In this document: positions 46,276 through 57,303 of the stretch, piece by piece
Position numbering within the stretch: the first letter of the stretch is position 1
Layout of the letters: each line of letters starts with the position of its first letter
Source: Vibrio sp. ED004
GTDB taxonomy: Bacteria > Pseudomonadota > Gammaproteobacteria > Enterobacterales > Vibrionaceae
NCBI RefSeq assembly: GCF_023206395.1
Contig: NZ_CP066150.1
Location: forward strand, 1,907,270 to 1,971,269
Length of the DNA: 64,000 bases
Direction: 5' to 3'
Notes under the pieces: model-generated
What the model was told of the DNA's origin: nothing
Seen by the model: the letters and a program-made list of their open reading frames with translations, nothing else
Databases searched by the model: none
Program-made: the position numbers and the translations under genes

Positions 46276-47721
46276 TTAGTCGTACAACCCTTTAATTGGG
46301 CTCATCGAGTGATAAACAGTGTTCACGTCACCAGTCATCGACAATGAACTCAAAGCATCAATGAAAAAACGGCTGGTCATTGTGTGCTTACCGCCATTGA
46401 TAAAGATTTCGACCACTGACTTATCGACATAAACTTCGATGGTTTGTTTAGTGCTTAACCTCGGTGCTTTTCTCACAGAGCCAAACTCTTCCGCATAAAG
46501 TTGAGACATCTTACTACGATCAAGTATGAATTCCGTCTCTGTAGCACTGAACACGATATTCTCGCCCGCGGCGTTGGCAAGCGTAACCTCAAACTCGTCC
46601 GCACCTGTTTCGAGCTCAATCATGAAGCTGGTTGTATTCAGTTCAAGAGTGTTCTCAATCACCACGGCCTCACCCTGCAGCGCTTTCAATTCAGGTAAAA
46701 CAGATTGAACAAGATAACCATCTTGGATTTTCAACTCACGAGGTAATGACAGCATACCCGCCCATTGGTGCACTACAGATGGAGCGTCGATATCAGGAAG
46801 GCCTACCCAAGCAATCAAGATCCGGCGACCTGAATCGTCTAAGTAAGTCTGAGGAGCGTAAAAATCAAATCCGTAATCAGGTTGCGCGATATCTTGATGG
46901 TTTTCCAGTTCTACCGAATCTAGATTTAGGCGGTCTCCGACAATATAAGCCACCGAGTAGATGTTTTTAAAATCGTATGGGTTTTCGCTAGATACGCCTT
47001 GTGGAGAAAACAACATCACCGACTGATTCTCTATTTCAAAGAAATCTGGGCATTCCCACATATAGCCAAGGTTGTTGTAACGAGTTTGAATTGGACCTTT
47101 GTGCTGCCAATTCATCAGGTCTTGGCTGCGATATAGCGCCATTGAGCCAGTCTCTTGAGGCGTTTGAGCACCCACAACCATCAGGTAATCGTCGCCCTGC
47201 TTCCACACTTTTGGATCGCGGAAATGTTCGGTGTAGTGATTGTTTTCGATAACCACGCCGTGCTTTTCTATTTTTCCGTCAGCAGACATCTTGGCAAAAC
47301 ATTGAGTTGGCACTCGCAGCCAATTTTCATCGCGCTTGTTACCCGTAAAGAACAACACTGCATTGTCGTTTTCAACCAATGCACCACCAGAGTAAACACC
47401 ATGAGAGTCGTAATCTTGGTCTGGGTGTAGGCCAATGCCGTGGTCTTCAAAATGAACGAAGTCTTGGGTAGAAAGGTGGTACCAGTACTTCATACCATGG
47501 ACTGGGCCAACTGGCGTCCATTGGTAAAATAGATGGTGCTCACCATTAAAGAAACACAGGCCATTCGGGTCATTGAGCAGACCAAACTTAGGCGCAATAT
47601 GGTAGCTCGGATAGCCAGCGTCTTGTTTGCGAAGATTGATCATCTCATCAATGCCGTCTTGGGAAATCTCTTCTATACGACGATATCTTTGCTCTACCGT
47701 CCAGTTCGAGTTCAAACTCAT
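46276..47721 (-). CDS. scrB: sucrose-6-phosphate hydrolase (GH32)
   Basis: 481 residues. Splits sucrose-6-phosphate, made by ScrA, into glucose-6-phosphate and fructose. GH32 motifs: LLNDPNGLCFF (nucleophile Asp), FRDPKVWK (RDP) and WECPDFFE (acid-base Glu); C-terminal beta-sandwich. No signal peptide, so cytoplasmic. ATG at 47721 overlaps the scrK stop as ATGA, so translation is coupled. Last gene of the leftward scrA-scrK-scrB operon. Confidence 0.95.
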   Translation of the reverse strand: MSLNSNWTVEQRYRRIEEISQDGIDEMINLRKQDAGYPSYHIAPKFGLLNDPNGLCFFNGEHHLFYQWTPVGPVHGMKYWYHLSTQDFVHFEDHGIGLHPDQDYDSHGVYSGGALVENDNAVLFFTGNKRDENWLRVPTQCFAKMSADGKIEKHGVVIENNHYTEHFRDPKVWKQGDDYLMVVGAQTPQETGSMALYRSQDLMNWQHKGPIQTRYNNLGYMWECPDFFEIENQSVMLFSPQGVSSENPYDFKNIYSVAYIVGDRLNLDSVELENHQDIAQPDYGFDFYAPQTYLDDSGRRILIAWVGLPDIDAPSVVHQWAGMLSLPRELKIQDGYLVQSVLPELKALQGEAVVIENTLELNTTSFMIELETGADEFEVTLANAAGENIVFSATETEFILDRSKMSQLYAEEFGSVRKAPRLSTKQTIEVYVDKSVVEIFINGGKHTMTSRFFIDALSSLSMTGDVNTVYHSMSPIKGLYD

Positions 47722-48677
47722 ACACTCTCCTCGACGACATTCGTATTTGAAGAGTCTTTTTGAATAAACTGAGCAAGAGCGTTTTGCGTTGGAAGTGCCG
47801 TCATCGCACCTTTTTGCGTGATTGCTAATGCACCACACCCATTCGCCCACAGGATTGCAGAATCAACGACTTGTTGATTATTCCACTCTTCATGTTGAGA
47901 AAGCTTTGCAAGTAAACCGCCAACAAAAGCATCGCCTGCACCCGTAGTATCCACTGGCGTCACTGAGCGACCTGAAATCAATACACCTTGGTTTTCAAAT
48001 ACTCGCCAAACGCCTTTCGCGCCCTGTGTAACCAGAACAAGCGTGTTGTTAAGATCTGCAATGTTAGCCAAACCTTGTTCCATCGACGTTGAATCGGTTA
48101 AGAAATCCAGTTCTTCTTCTGAGAATTTAACCACATCAGCCAGCTCGACCGCCTTCATGACCACAGACTTAATTTCAGATGGGTTTTGCCACACTTCATC
48201 ACGAAGGTTTGGATCGAAGCTGATGTAACCGCCCGCGGCTTTCATGCGTCGGATGGCTTCAAAGGTGCTGCTTCGGCTTGGTTCATTAGCCAAAGAGATT
48301 GAGCAGACGTGTAGCCACTCGTTTTGCTTAAATTCGGGAATGTCTTCAACAGACATAAACTGGTCGGCACTTGGCTTAACCATAAACGTAAAACTGCGCT
48401 CGCCTTGGTCATCAAGATCAACCACCACGGTTGACGTGCGTTGTTCAGGGTCCTTCACCAAACGCTCGGTATTCACACCTTCCTTTTGCAGAGTCAATTC
48501 CATAAAAGTGCCAAACGGGTCGTTACCCACTCGGCCGAAAAATGCACTTTTGCCTAAAAGGCGAGAAATCGCTACCGCGACATTGGCAGGAGCACCGCCC
48601 GGACATTTCAATAATGTCGCGTCAGTCTCCGGAATGAAGTCGACGACGGCGTCTCCAGTTACCCAAACTTGATTCAT
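47718..48677 (-). CDS. scrK: fructokinase
   Basis: 319 residues of the PfkB family. Phosphorylates the fructose released by ScrB. Seen: GDAVVDFIPE at the start, GGAPANVAVAISRLLG, and the C-terminal ATP/anion-hole motif DTTGAGDAFVGG. Start at 48677 because AAGGTAAGAAAG precedes it and the N-terminus is typical; upstream in-frame codons are not family-like. Between scrA and scrB. Confidence 0.95.
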   Translation of the reverse strand: MNQVWVTGDAVVDFIPETDATLLKCPGGAPANVAVAISRLLGKSAFFGRVGNDPFGTFMELTLQKEGVNTERLVKDPEQRTSTVVVDLDDQGERSFTFMVKPSADQFMSVEDIPEFKQNEWLHVCSISLANEPSRSSTFEAIRRMKAAGGYISFDPNLRDEVWQNPSEIKSVVMKAVELADVVKFSEEELDFLTDSTSMEQGLANIADLNNTLVLVTQGAKGVWRVFENQGVLISGRSVTPVDTTGAGDAFVGGLLAKLSQHEEWNNQQVVDSAILWANGCGALAITQKGAMTALPTQNALAQFIQKDSSNTNVVEESV

Positions 48678-48872
48678 CTTTCTTACCTTAAAACTGAAAA
48701 TCATGACAACCGAAAGCGATGGCAATCGAAAGCAGTAGCAACCAAAAGCAAGGTGACACTTCACACTGTCATGTAAAAATATAAAAAGGCTAGCTAAGCC
48801 AAACCACCTAGCTAGCACCCCAAAGCTTAGGAAATGAAGTGAAAAGGGGGGCTTCACTTCTAGGGAGAAACG

Positions 48873-50312
48873 TCAAGCTGTTGCTTTAATGTTTTGCTTG
48901 CTGCTCTCACGTAGACCTAATACAACGGTCAGCGCAAATGCAGTTACGAACGCGATAATCATACCTACCACGTAGTAGCCAATTTTCTCTGGCGATATTG
49001 AGATGATGCCAGGAATACCCGCGGCACCTAGTGCTTGTGCTTTCACATTAAACATGGTGATAAATGCGCTTGAAACCGCAGCAGCACAAACCGCAGCAAT
49101 GAATGGGTAGCGAAGCTTCAAGTTCACACCGAACATGGCAGGTTCAGTAATACCAAGCAAACCAGTCACACCAGAAGGAATCGCGATACCTTTCATTTTC
49201 TTATCTTTACTCATGAAACCAACCGCCAGTGCCGCTGCACCTTGAGACACGTTAGACATCGCCGCGATAGGGAAGATGAACGTACCGCCAGTCGTTGCGA
49301 TATCCGCAAGCAGCTGAGTTTCAATAGCAATAAAGCTATGGTGCATACCAGTAATAACGAACGGCGCATAAATCAAACCAAACACCGCACCACCAATGAA
49401 GCCAGCGCTGTTGTATAGCCAGTTAAGACCGTCACCCAGTAGGAAACCGATATCACGTGTAAATGGCCCCACAACCATGAATGTCAGTAGGCCAGTCACG
49501 AAAATAGCCAGTAGCGGCGTTAGCAAGTTATCCAGAACCGAAGGAATAACTTTACGCAGCCCAAGCTCAACTTTCGCTAGAATAAACGCAGAAACAAGAA
49601 CGGGCAGTACTGAACCTTGATAGCCCACTTTCTCGATTTCGAAACCTAGAATGTTCCAAACTGGAATGCTGCCCGAAACCGATGCGCCACCGAAGCCCCA
49701 GCCGTTAAGCAAGTCTGGGTGAACCATCAACATACCCAAAGCCGCGCCAAGGTATGGGTTACCACCAAACGTCTTACTCGCTGAAAATGCTAATAAAATA
49801 GGTAAGTACACAAAAGGGGCATTAGCAAATGTATTGATCATGTTTGCTAAGTCGGTCAAACCCGGATTAGCGTCGATTAAAGATTTGCCATCAATGAACA
49901 AGCCTTGAGCCGTCAATAGGTTGTAGATTCCCATCAACAAACCACCAGCAACAATCGCCGGAATGATTGGTACAAAGATATCAGACAGACCTTTCACTGC
50001 ACGTTGCAGGATATTTTGGTTATCAGCACCTGCAGACGCCACATCGTTGGTCGACATTTCCGTCATTTCAGTCAGCTTAGCCAACTCAGCATAAACTTGG
50101 TTAACGATGCCTGAGCCAAAGATGATCTGATATTGACCTGCTACTTTAAACTGGCCCTTAACCCCTTCTAGGTTATCAATCGCCTGTTCATCAATTTTAT
50201 CTTGGTCTGCGACTGCAAGACGCAGACGAGTCGCACAGTGTGCAAGTGCGGTGATATTACTTTTACCACCTAATAGAGAAAGCAGCTCTTTTGCTATTTT
50301 TGGATAATTCAT
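48873..50312 (-). CDS. scrA: PTS sucrose-specific IIBC permease
   Basis: 479 residues. N-terminal IIB domain (1-85) with the phosphocysteine in HCATRLRLAV, then a IIC domain with about ten membrane helices (FVPIIPAIVAGGLLMG, GMHHSFIAIETQLL, GLLGITEPAMFGVNL). Takes up sucrose and makes sucrose-6-phosphate. No IIA domain; it must borrow a Crr-type IIA. ATG at 50312. A LacI-type operator word lies 42 nt upstream, in the space shared with divergent scrR. First gene of the operon. Confidence 0.95.
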   Translation of the reverse strand: MNYPKIAKELLSLLGGKSNITALAHCATRLRLAVADQDKIDEQAIDNLEGVKGQFKVAGQYQIIFGSGIVNQVYAELAKLTEMTEMSTNDVASAGADNQNILQRAVKGLSDIFVPIIPAIVAGGLLMGIYNLLTAQGLFIDGKSLIDANPGLTDLANMINTFANAPFVYLPILLAFSASKTFGGNPYLGAALGMLMVHPDLLNGWGFGGASVSGSIPVWNILGFEIEKVGYQGSVLPVLVSAFILAKVELGLRKVIPSVLDNLLTPLLAIFVTGLLTFMVVGPFTRDIGFLLGDGLNWLYNSAGFIGGAVFGLIYAPFVITGMHHSFIAIETQLLADIATTGGTFIFPIAAMSNVSQGAAALAVGFMSKDKKMKGIAIPSGVTGLLGITEPAMFGVNLKLRYPFIAAVCAAAVSSAFITMFNVKAQALGAAGIPGIISISPEKIGYYVVGMIIAFVTAFALTVVLGLRESSKQNIKATA

Positions 50313-50353
50313 TACATACCCCATTGGATTATCATTTGAGCTTTTGAATTTTC

Positions 50354-50368
50354 GGGAACGTTTGCAAA
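50354..50368. promoter_or_regulatory. putative ScrR operator at scrA
   Basis: GGGAACGTTTGCAAA, a LacI-type word with central AACGTT. The same 15-mer, reversed, lies in front of the scrY porin gene. Confidence 0.7.
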
Positions 50369-50500
50369 ACAAATTTTTGCCTAGAAATAACAAATGATCA
50401 AAGATAACTGCTCAATACTGTGAGAATGATCTTCAAATTATCTCCCTGGGATCAGAAGACAGGGTTAAAATCTCCTAATAACAGGTAAATTTGATGCTCT

Positions 50501-50510
50501 GTTTGCAAAC
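50501..50510. promoter_or_regulatory. putative second operator before scrR
   Basis: Perfect palindrome GTTTGCAAAC, 36 nt before the scrR start. It shares TTTGCAAA with the other sites and may serve autoregulation or looping. Confidence 0.5.
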
Positions 50511-50546
50511 AATCCCAAAACTAAAATTACAATTGGATAATGAATA

Positions 50547-51533
50547 ATGGCTAGTCTTCATGATGTCGCTCGTCTCGCTGGAGTTTCCAAGTCGACGGTC
50601 TCAAGAGTAATCAACGATGAGTATGGCGTAAAAGACGCGACCAAGGTGAAGGTGCGTAAAGCGGTTGAAGAGTGTGGCTATCTCCCAAACCAAGTCGCTA
50701 AAGACTTAAAGTCTCAAAAAACCAACCTGGTTGGCGTGATTGTTCCTAGGGTTTCTTCCCACGCCACCTCTCAAGGTGTCGATGGTTTAACCGCCGTCTT
50801 AGAGCAAGCGGGCAAGCATGTTTTATTAGCCAGCACGCACCAAACACACCACAAAGAACTTGAATATATTCAAATATTTAACCAAAAACGCGTTGAAGGC
50901 ATCATCCTGTACGCGACCCACCTCGACAACAAATTAGTCAAAGCGATTCAAAGCTCTGCTGTACCGGTGGTATTGGTGGGTCAAGACGGGTCAATGTTTA
51001 ACATCCCAAGCATTGTGCACGACGATACTCGCGTAGGGTTTGAAGCGGGCAACCGCCTCATAGCGAAAGGTTGTAAGCATATGGGATTCATCGGCGTGCA
51101 AGGCGATGATATTGCGGTTGATAAGATGAGATCGGAAGGCTTCGCTCAATCGCTTCAATTTAATGACCTCACACTGCAATTTCACGCCCGTGGCGACTTC
51201 ACCATAGAGTCAGGTTACCAACAGGCTAAACAGTCTCTAAAAGAGCACACCAAGCTCGATGGCCTGTTCTGCGCAACTGACCGTATCGCAATCGGTGCGA
51301 TCAGAGCCATTCAAGAAGCTGGACTCATTCCAGGAAAGGATGTCTTGGTACTCGGCGTGGGTGACGATGAACTTGCTTCAGTATGCACACCAACGCTGTC
51401 TACATTTAACTATGCGTTTGATAAAGCAGGAGAAAATGGAGGCAAGCTGCTGCTCGACCGTATTGAGAAAAAAGGCTTTGAAATGAGTAAGATGGTGTTG
51501 ACCTTCACCACTATTGACCGAGAGTCTTGCTAG
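50547..51533 (+). CDS. scrR: LacI-family sucrose operon repressor
   Basis: 328 residues. N-terminal LacI HTH (SLHDVARLAGVSKSTVSRVINDEYGV) and a periplasmic-binding-like effector domain. In this family the effector is usually fructose or fructose-1-phosphate. Divergent from scrA with 234 nt between, holding operator-like words. A terminator shared with the convergent scrY follows. Confidence 0.93.
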   Translation: MASLHDVARLAGVSKSTVSRVINDEYGVKDATKVKVRKAVEECGYLPNQVAKDLKSQKTNLVGVIVPRVSSHATSQGVDGLTAVLEQAGKHVLLASTHQTHHKELEYIQIFNQKRVEGIILYATHLDNKLVKAIQSSAVPVVLVGQDGSMFNIPSIVHDDTRVGFEAGNRLIAKGCKHMGFIGVQGDDIAVDKMRSEGFAQSLQFNDLTLQFHARGDFTIESGYQQAKQSLKEHTKLDGLFCATDRIAIGAIRAIQEAGLIPGKDVLVLGVGDDELASVCTPTLSTFNYAFDKAGENGGKLLLDRIEKKGFEMSKMVLTFTTIDRESC

Positions 51534-51570
51534 CGATTTATTTCAGAGAAAAAGTTATCCCAAGATAAAA

Positions 51571-51610
51571 AAATGCCAACCTTCGAGTTGAAACGATAAG
51601 GTTGGCATTT
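51571..51610. terminator. bidirectional terminator, scrR / scrY
   Basis: Perfect 13-bp stem AAATGCCAACCTT / AAGGTTGGCATTT between the two convergent genes. Confidence 0.9.
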
Positions 51611-51668
51611 GATGATGCGACTATCACATTATGAGTAACACTCTCTATCTAGACGATATATCAGGTAA

Positions 51669-53057
<1,389 letters not shown>

Positions 53058-53074
53058 TTAATTGTTTTGGATTT

Positions 53075-53089
53075 TTTGCAAACGTTCCC
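53075..53089. promoter_or_regulatory. putative ScrR operator at scrY
   Basis: TTTGCAAACGTTCCC, the exact reverse complement of the scrA site, 33 nt upstream of the porin ATG. Confidence 0.7.
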
Positions 53090-53214
53090 AAAATAATTCG
53101 TAAGCGCATTTCGGCTTATACTTTTGATGTACAAGCTCTATATCGAAGAAAAAATAGAAATCAGTCGTGTTGATTACTTCACTTTTGTATCTGGGTGGAT
53201 GATAGATCGATACT

Positions 53215-53232
53215 TTCGGGAACGTTACCGAA
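53215..53232. promoter_or_regulatory. putative distal ScrR-like operator
   Basis: TTCGGGAACGTTACCGAA, a near-perfect palindrome that shares GGGAACGTT with the other sites, about 140 bp upstream of the scrY operator. Confidence 0.55.
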
Positions 53233-53409
53233 AATACATAATTATAATAACTTTGTCACAAGTGAAATTGATTAATGGGCGAAAAATAGTGTATCGCGCA
53301 CATTGCTCAACGAATAAAAACGAGCCTATGATTGAGCTTAAGCGTATTAAAGTCTTCCATAGAAGCGAAGGTAACCATTAAGTGAGCATCAATTAGGAAA
53401 AACAGAGGC

Positions 53410-53438
53410 AAAGCCTGAGATGAAGTTTCAGGCTTTTT
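53410..53438 (+). terminator. plus-strand terminator without an assigned gene
   Basis: Perfect 9-bp stem AAAGCCTGA / TCAGGCTTT followed by T5. No confirmed plus-strand gene lies upstream of it. Confidence 0.75.
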
Positions 53439-53532
53439 AAATGCAGAGCATTCTCACCAACAGTGGGAATGTTTTCGAAGTCAGGTTAGCTTTTCTGGCC
53501 GTGGTTGAAAAGGCATAAATTCGTTGATGCCG

Positions 53533-53940
53533 CTACTTTCTTTTACCCTGTTCAACTAACTTCTCATTCCATGCCGTATTACCGTCTCGCTTCGAGACAT
53601 CATACTCTGCACAGAACTGAGATATGGTCATGTTGTTGTCGCCGGTCGCTAATTTTAGTGCCAGCTGAACTTGTTGAAGCTTGCTTTGCAGACGCAGGAT
53701 CTGACCTGCATTTGGGCTTTTCTCTTTGGCATACTTTAAGGCTGCATGTTTACGCTCTGCCGCCCCAGCTCTACGATCCGCTTCTGATAACAGATACTTT
53801 AGTTGCGCGACGCTCTTGCCCTTCTTAAAAGCTGGGTCAAGTAACTCAACGCATTCATCAAAAGATGGATCTATAACGTAGGGATCAACTTTATGAGCTT
53901 GTTGGCGCATCCACTCTAGTGCGAGTTTTTCATCTGACAT
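53533..53940 (-). CDS. hypothetical protein, helical
   Basis: 135 residues, charged and mainly helical, with a possible coiled region (QILRLQSKLQQVQLALKLA) and a C-terminal SQFCAEYDVSKRDGNTAWNEKL segment that resembles a degenerate helix-turn-helix. No family recognised. ATG at 53940 chosen as the first Met of the conserved-looking part; longer in-frame extension to 54063 looks non-coding in composition. Confidence 0.6.
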   Translation of the reverse strand: MSDEKLALEWMRQQAHKVDPYVIDPSFDECVELLDPAFKKGKSVAQLKYLLSEADRRAGAAERKHAALKYAKEKSPNAGQILRLQSKLQQVQLALKLATGDNNMTISQFCAEYDVSKRDGNTAWNEKLVEQGKRK

Positions 53941-54153
53941 ATTCGAATCTTTACCAAAGAAATAGCCGTATATGGTATCGCTCAATAGCAAACCGCTGCA
54001 ATAGTAAATTGAATGAGTTCGCACCTTTTTAGTCGGAAGTCTGTGGCTATGGCTATCAAACATCAGTTATCAAACATTAATTCTAAACCGTCTGTTCTCA
54101 GCCACAGCTCAATCCAGAGATGCTTCCCCATTCAATTCATCAACTGCCAACGA

Positions 54154-55485
54154 TTAGCGCATCACGAATAGCTCTTCGTGATAGTGCTTTTCAATATCAA
54201 ATTGATAAGCGTCTAACTCTTTCTTCAATGATGTTGAGAATAGTTCAGGCCCGCAGAAATAGAGCTCATATTCATTCAGATCACCACATTGATTTGCGAT
54301 TAGTCCGGCGTTTAATCTTGGTGAATGCAAAGTATCGATGACGTTCAGCTTTACTCCCACCTCACGAGCTAAGCCTAGTAGCTCGTCAACCAAATGCTCG
54401 TCGATACCACGAGTACAGTAAAACAACTCGATTCGAGGGTGATCTTGTTGACTCTTTAGCGCTTCAAGTGTGGCAAAGAACGAAGCAATACCGACACCAC
54501 CAGCAACCCAGATTTGTGGCTTGCTCAAATCAAATTCAAGACGGCCATAAGGTCCTTCGACTCTTACGCTATCACTCGCTTTCACTCGCTCATAGAGGCC
54601 ATTAGTAAAATCACCCAACTCTTTGATCAAGAAACGTAGCTCTGAATCTTCACTGCCAGAAACAATGGTAAACGGATGCGGATCTTCATTACCGAAACGT
54701 AAGTAAGCGAACTGCCCTGCTTTGTGACCTTGCCAAGATGCATCCGGCTTTAACACAAGCTCCATCACTTCAGCCTGTGGAAAATAGCGAGTCGAAGCGA
54801 TAGTCGCTGAGTGACGATAACGACGCCCAACCAAACCCAACAAACTGTAAATCGCGGCGATAGACCCAACCAAAGCAAATGCCACCGTTAGATAATAAAT
54901 AGGCTCTCCCCAATACGCTCGTTTAAGCAGTATTACCGAGTGAAAAGCAATAAACAGGTACGCGACCGACATTAGGCGATGTGACAATTTGAACGGTTTG
55001 TATTTCACTGCCGCCCATAGTGACGCCACAAGTAGAACCAACAATAGATAAAAGCCCCACTCGCCAATACTTTGTGCGATACCGCGCAGCTCATTGACCC
55101 ACAATTCCCAACCAGTCAGCACCGCTTGTGTCCCTGAACCATCGTGTCGAACAGGCTTATCCAATACGCCAGACGTCACCAGTGCCTTAGGAATTTGGTA
55201 CCACAACCAGTGCGTGACACCCATCGCAACACCACCAATACCAAGCCATTTATGCACTCGATACGCTTTATCCATACCTTTGAGCCAATTCTCGACCATA
55301 GGCAAACGCATCGCCAAAACCATGGTGATGGACATTAACATCAGAGACAAAATACCGGAGTACTGAATCATGGCTGAGCGCCATTCAAAGACATCGCTTG
55401 AAGCGAATAATTGCGGTTCCATCGAAAACCAAAAGGCTGACATTGTGGCAATCATTGCCCAAATGATATTGCGGACTGTTTTCAT
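54154..55485 (-). CDS. ferric-reductase-like transmembrane oxidoreductase
   Basis: 443 residues. N-terminal half has about six membrane helices with spaced histidines for heme (HKWLGIGGVAMGVTHWLWY, LSHRLMSVAYLFIAFHSV), then an FAD-binding domain (GQFAYLRFGNEDPHPFTIVSG) and an NAD-binding domain (VWVAGGVGIASFFATLEAL-like, CGPELFSTSLKKEL). It moves electrons from NAD(P)H across the membrane, probably to ferric iron or another acceptor. Monocistronic on the minus strand. Confidence 0.87.
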   Translation of the reverse strand: MKTVRNIIWAMIATMSAFWFSMEPQLFASSDVFEWRSAMIQYSGILSLMLMSITMVLAMRLPMVENWLKGMDKAYRVHKWLGIGGVAMGVTHWLWYQIPKALVTSGVLDKPVRHDGSGTQAVLTGWELWVNELRGIAQSIGEWGFYLLLVLLVASLWAAVKYKPFKLSHRLMSVAYLFIAFHSVILLKRAYWGEPIYYLTVAFALVGSIAAIYSLLGLVGRRYRHSATIASTRYFPQAEVMELVLKPDASWQGHKAGQFAYLRFGNEDPHPFTIVSGSEDSELRFLIKELGDFTNGLYERVKASDSVRVEGPYGRLEFDLSKPQIWVAGGVGIASFFATLEALKSQQDHPRIELFYCTRGIDEHLVDELLGLAREVGVKLNVIDTLHSPRLNAGLIANQCGDLNEYELYFCGPELFSTSLKKELDAYQFDIEKHYHEELFVMR

Positions 55486-55664
55486 TTTTTAACACTCTTA
55501 AAGACGACATCATTACTTTAGCTTGCGTGATGTAAAGCGACGTCAACATGCGTAAATCTATGCAAAGACACACGCTCAGCTGATCGTTAGAGGGTGCTTC
55601 CGCGTAACTATAATTTGGTTAATGAACAAGTCTTAGAAAACAAAAAATGGGAAGAAAAGAAGAT

Positions 55665-56330
55665 ATGAAGGACCTCACCCTCTCAAAACAAGACCTCCAA
55701 GCAATGGACCAACGTCATCGCACGCGCTTGATAAATTCTTTGTCTGGATTCAAAAGCGCCAATCTCATTGGCACATGCGATAACCAAGGGGGCACGAACT
55801 TAGCTATGATAAGTTCAGTGGTTCATTTAGGGTCACACCCGCCACTGTTTGGCTTTATCGTGCGTCCCAGCAAACGCCGTCGCCACACGTTAGAGAACAT
55901 CCTTGAAACCAAGCACTTCACTATCAATAGCATCGGTACGGACTTCGTTATAAAGGCGCATCAAACCTCAGCACGCTATCCAAAGTCAGTATCCGAATTC
56001 GAGGCAGTGGGTCTTACCCCTTATTATGTCGATGATTTTCCGGCACCATTCGTTTTAGAAAGCAGTTTGAAAATCGGATTGGCTTTCAAAGAACAGATCA
56101 CAATTGAGAGTAATCAAACCCAGATGTTGATTGGCGAGGTGATAACGATTCATGCTCCTAAAAGCGCAGTGATGCCAGATGGCTACTTAGATTTGGAAGC
56201 GTTAGATACCGTCACCGTATCGGGGCTAGACAGCTATCACGTAACCCAAAGACTGCATCGATTAAGTTATGCCAAACCCGATGAACCTTTGTTTCCGCTA
56301 ACCCGCGAAGGCGATCCAACATCTTGGTAG
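55665..56330 (+). CDS. flavin reductase-like FMN-binding protein
   Basis: 221 residues of the flavin-reductase-like split-barrel family: ANLIGTCDNQGGTNLAMISSVVHLGSHPPLFGFIVRPS and ETKHFTINSIGTDFVIKAHQTSARYP. It binds FMN and probably reduces a flavin or uses it as cofactor; its substrate is not readable. ATG at 55665 with GAAGAAAAGAAG upstream; the ATG at 55647 is the alternative. Divergent from the ferric-reductase-like gene. Confidence 0.82.
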   Translation: MKDLTLSKQDLQAMDQRHRTRLINSLSGFKSANLIGTCDNQGGTNLAMISSVVHLGSHPPLFGFIVRPSKRRRHTLENILETKHFTINSIGTDFVIKAHQTSARYPKSVSEFEAVGLTPYYVDDFPAPFVLESSLKIGLAFKEQITIESNQTQMLIGEVITIHAPKSAVMPDGYLDLEALDTVTVSGLDSYHVTQRLHRLSYAKPDEPLFPLTREGDPTSW

Positions 56331-56471
56331 CTCTTTGAAGTAAAACTCGACTCATTTTGTTCGGTAATTGGCAGCGAAAAATGGTAAGTTTCTCTGCGTA
56401 ACTCTGTGTGCCTTACAAGATGGCGACATGGCTTCTTAACCCTCACTTTGCATCCAGTTCCAAGGAATCCT

Positions 56472-57263
56472 TTGAAGTTAACCCACTTTAAATACAAGAC
56501 TCGCAAAGGTCCAGACTATCGACATGGCGATCAGGTGTCCTTCATGGACATCAAACAGACCTTCGGTATGGGCAGCATGCGTGTGGGCGCTTGGGTCACT
56601 AAAGAAGAGAAAGATTTAGCTGCGAACTTGATATTCGATTCACTGGCAGACCTCGCTTACATCTTGGCTCTGCCACCAGAAGCGATTGGCCTACGCGGTA
56701 CATTAGGTTTGGCGTTCGGCAGTGGCGGCAGAAAAGGAGTGCAAGCACACTACGCGCCTAACCAACGTGAATTAGCCCTCGCCAAGAACGCAGGTGCAGG
56801 TGCACTCGCTCATGAATTTTGGCATGCGTTTGACCACTACATCGCTGAAAAAGCGTTTGAGATTGGTGACACCTCAGGCCCACGAAAACACATATTATTT
56901 GCCACTGACTGTTGGCTGCACGATAGAAAGGTGCGCCCTCATCCATTAAACGAGAGTCTGATGTCTCTGTTCGACGCCACACTACTCAGCGAAAACAACT
57001 TGGATAAACACGATTACGTGGCTCGAAGTGTTATTGCCGACAAAGCAACCTCTGCCCGTTACTTCTCATTGCCAACAGAGATGATGGCTCGAGCCTTTGA
57101 ATCTGCGATTGAATCCTGCTCAGATATCGAAAACTCGTACCTAGTCGATGGTACAACAAAGCCGGATATGTTCCCCCTCTATCCAGACCTCACGCATAGA
57201 GAGGAAATCTACAACGCAATACAAGGCTACTTTGCACCGCTAGGCCGCTCTTTGAGCAAGTAG
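56472..57263 (+). CDS. CLCA_X-family protein, putative HExxH metallopeptidase
   Basis: 263 residues. A zincin-type motif ALAHEFWHAFDHYI (HExxH) is seen near residue 115, with further conserved stretches (LRGTLGLAFGSGGRKGVQAHYAPNQRELAL, LPTEMMARAFESAIES containing Glu/Asp candidates for the third ligand). No signal peptide. The family has no proven function as far as I know. I chose TTG 56472 with AAGGAA upstream, since an ATG start at 56406 would add 22 untypical residues. Followed by a small DUF4144-like gene 40 nt on, probably the same operon. Confidence 0.75.
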   Translation: MKLTHFKYKTRKGPDYRHGDQVSFMDIKQTFGMGSMRVGAWVTKEEKDLAANLIFDSLADLAYILALPPEAIGLRGTLGLAFGSGGRKGVQAHYAPNQRELALAKNAGAGALAHEFWHAFDHYIAEKAFEIGDTSGPRKHILFATDCWLHDRKVRPHPLNESLMSLFDATLLSENNLDKHDYVARSVIADKATSARYFSLPTEMMARAFESAIESCSDIENSYLVDGTTKPDMFPLYPDLTHREEIYNAIQGYFAPLGRSLSK

Positions 57264-57303
57264 CTCTTTAAGTAAGTAACGTTTTGGGCAGATAGGACAA
57301 TAG

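Noticed and set aside
53124-53381. 85-codon open frame on the plus strand upstream of scrY
   Set aside because: It overlaps an operator-like palindrome, has no recognisable product and no good ribosome site. I treat the region as regulatory, possibly an sRNA.
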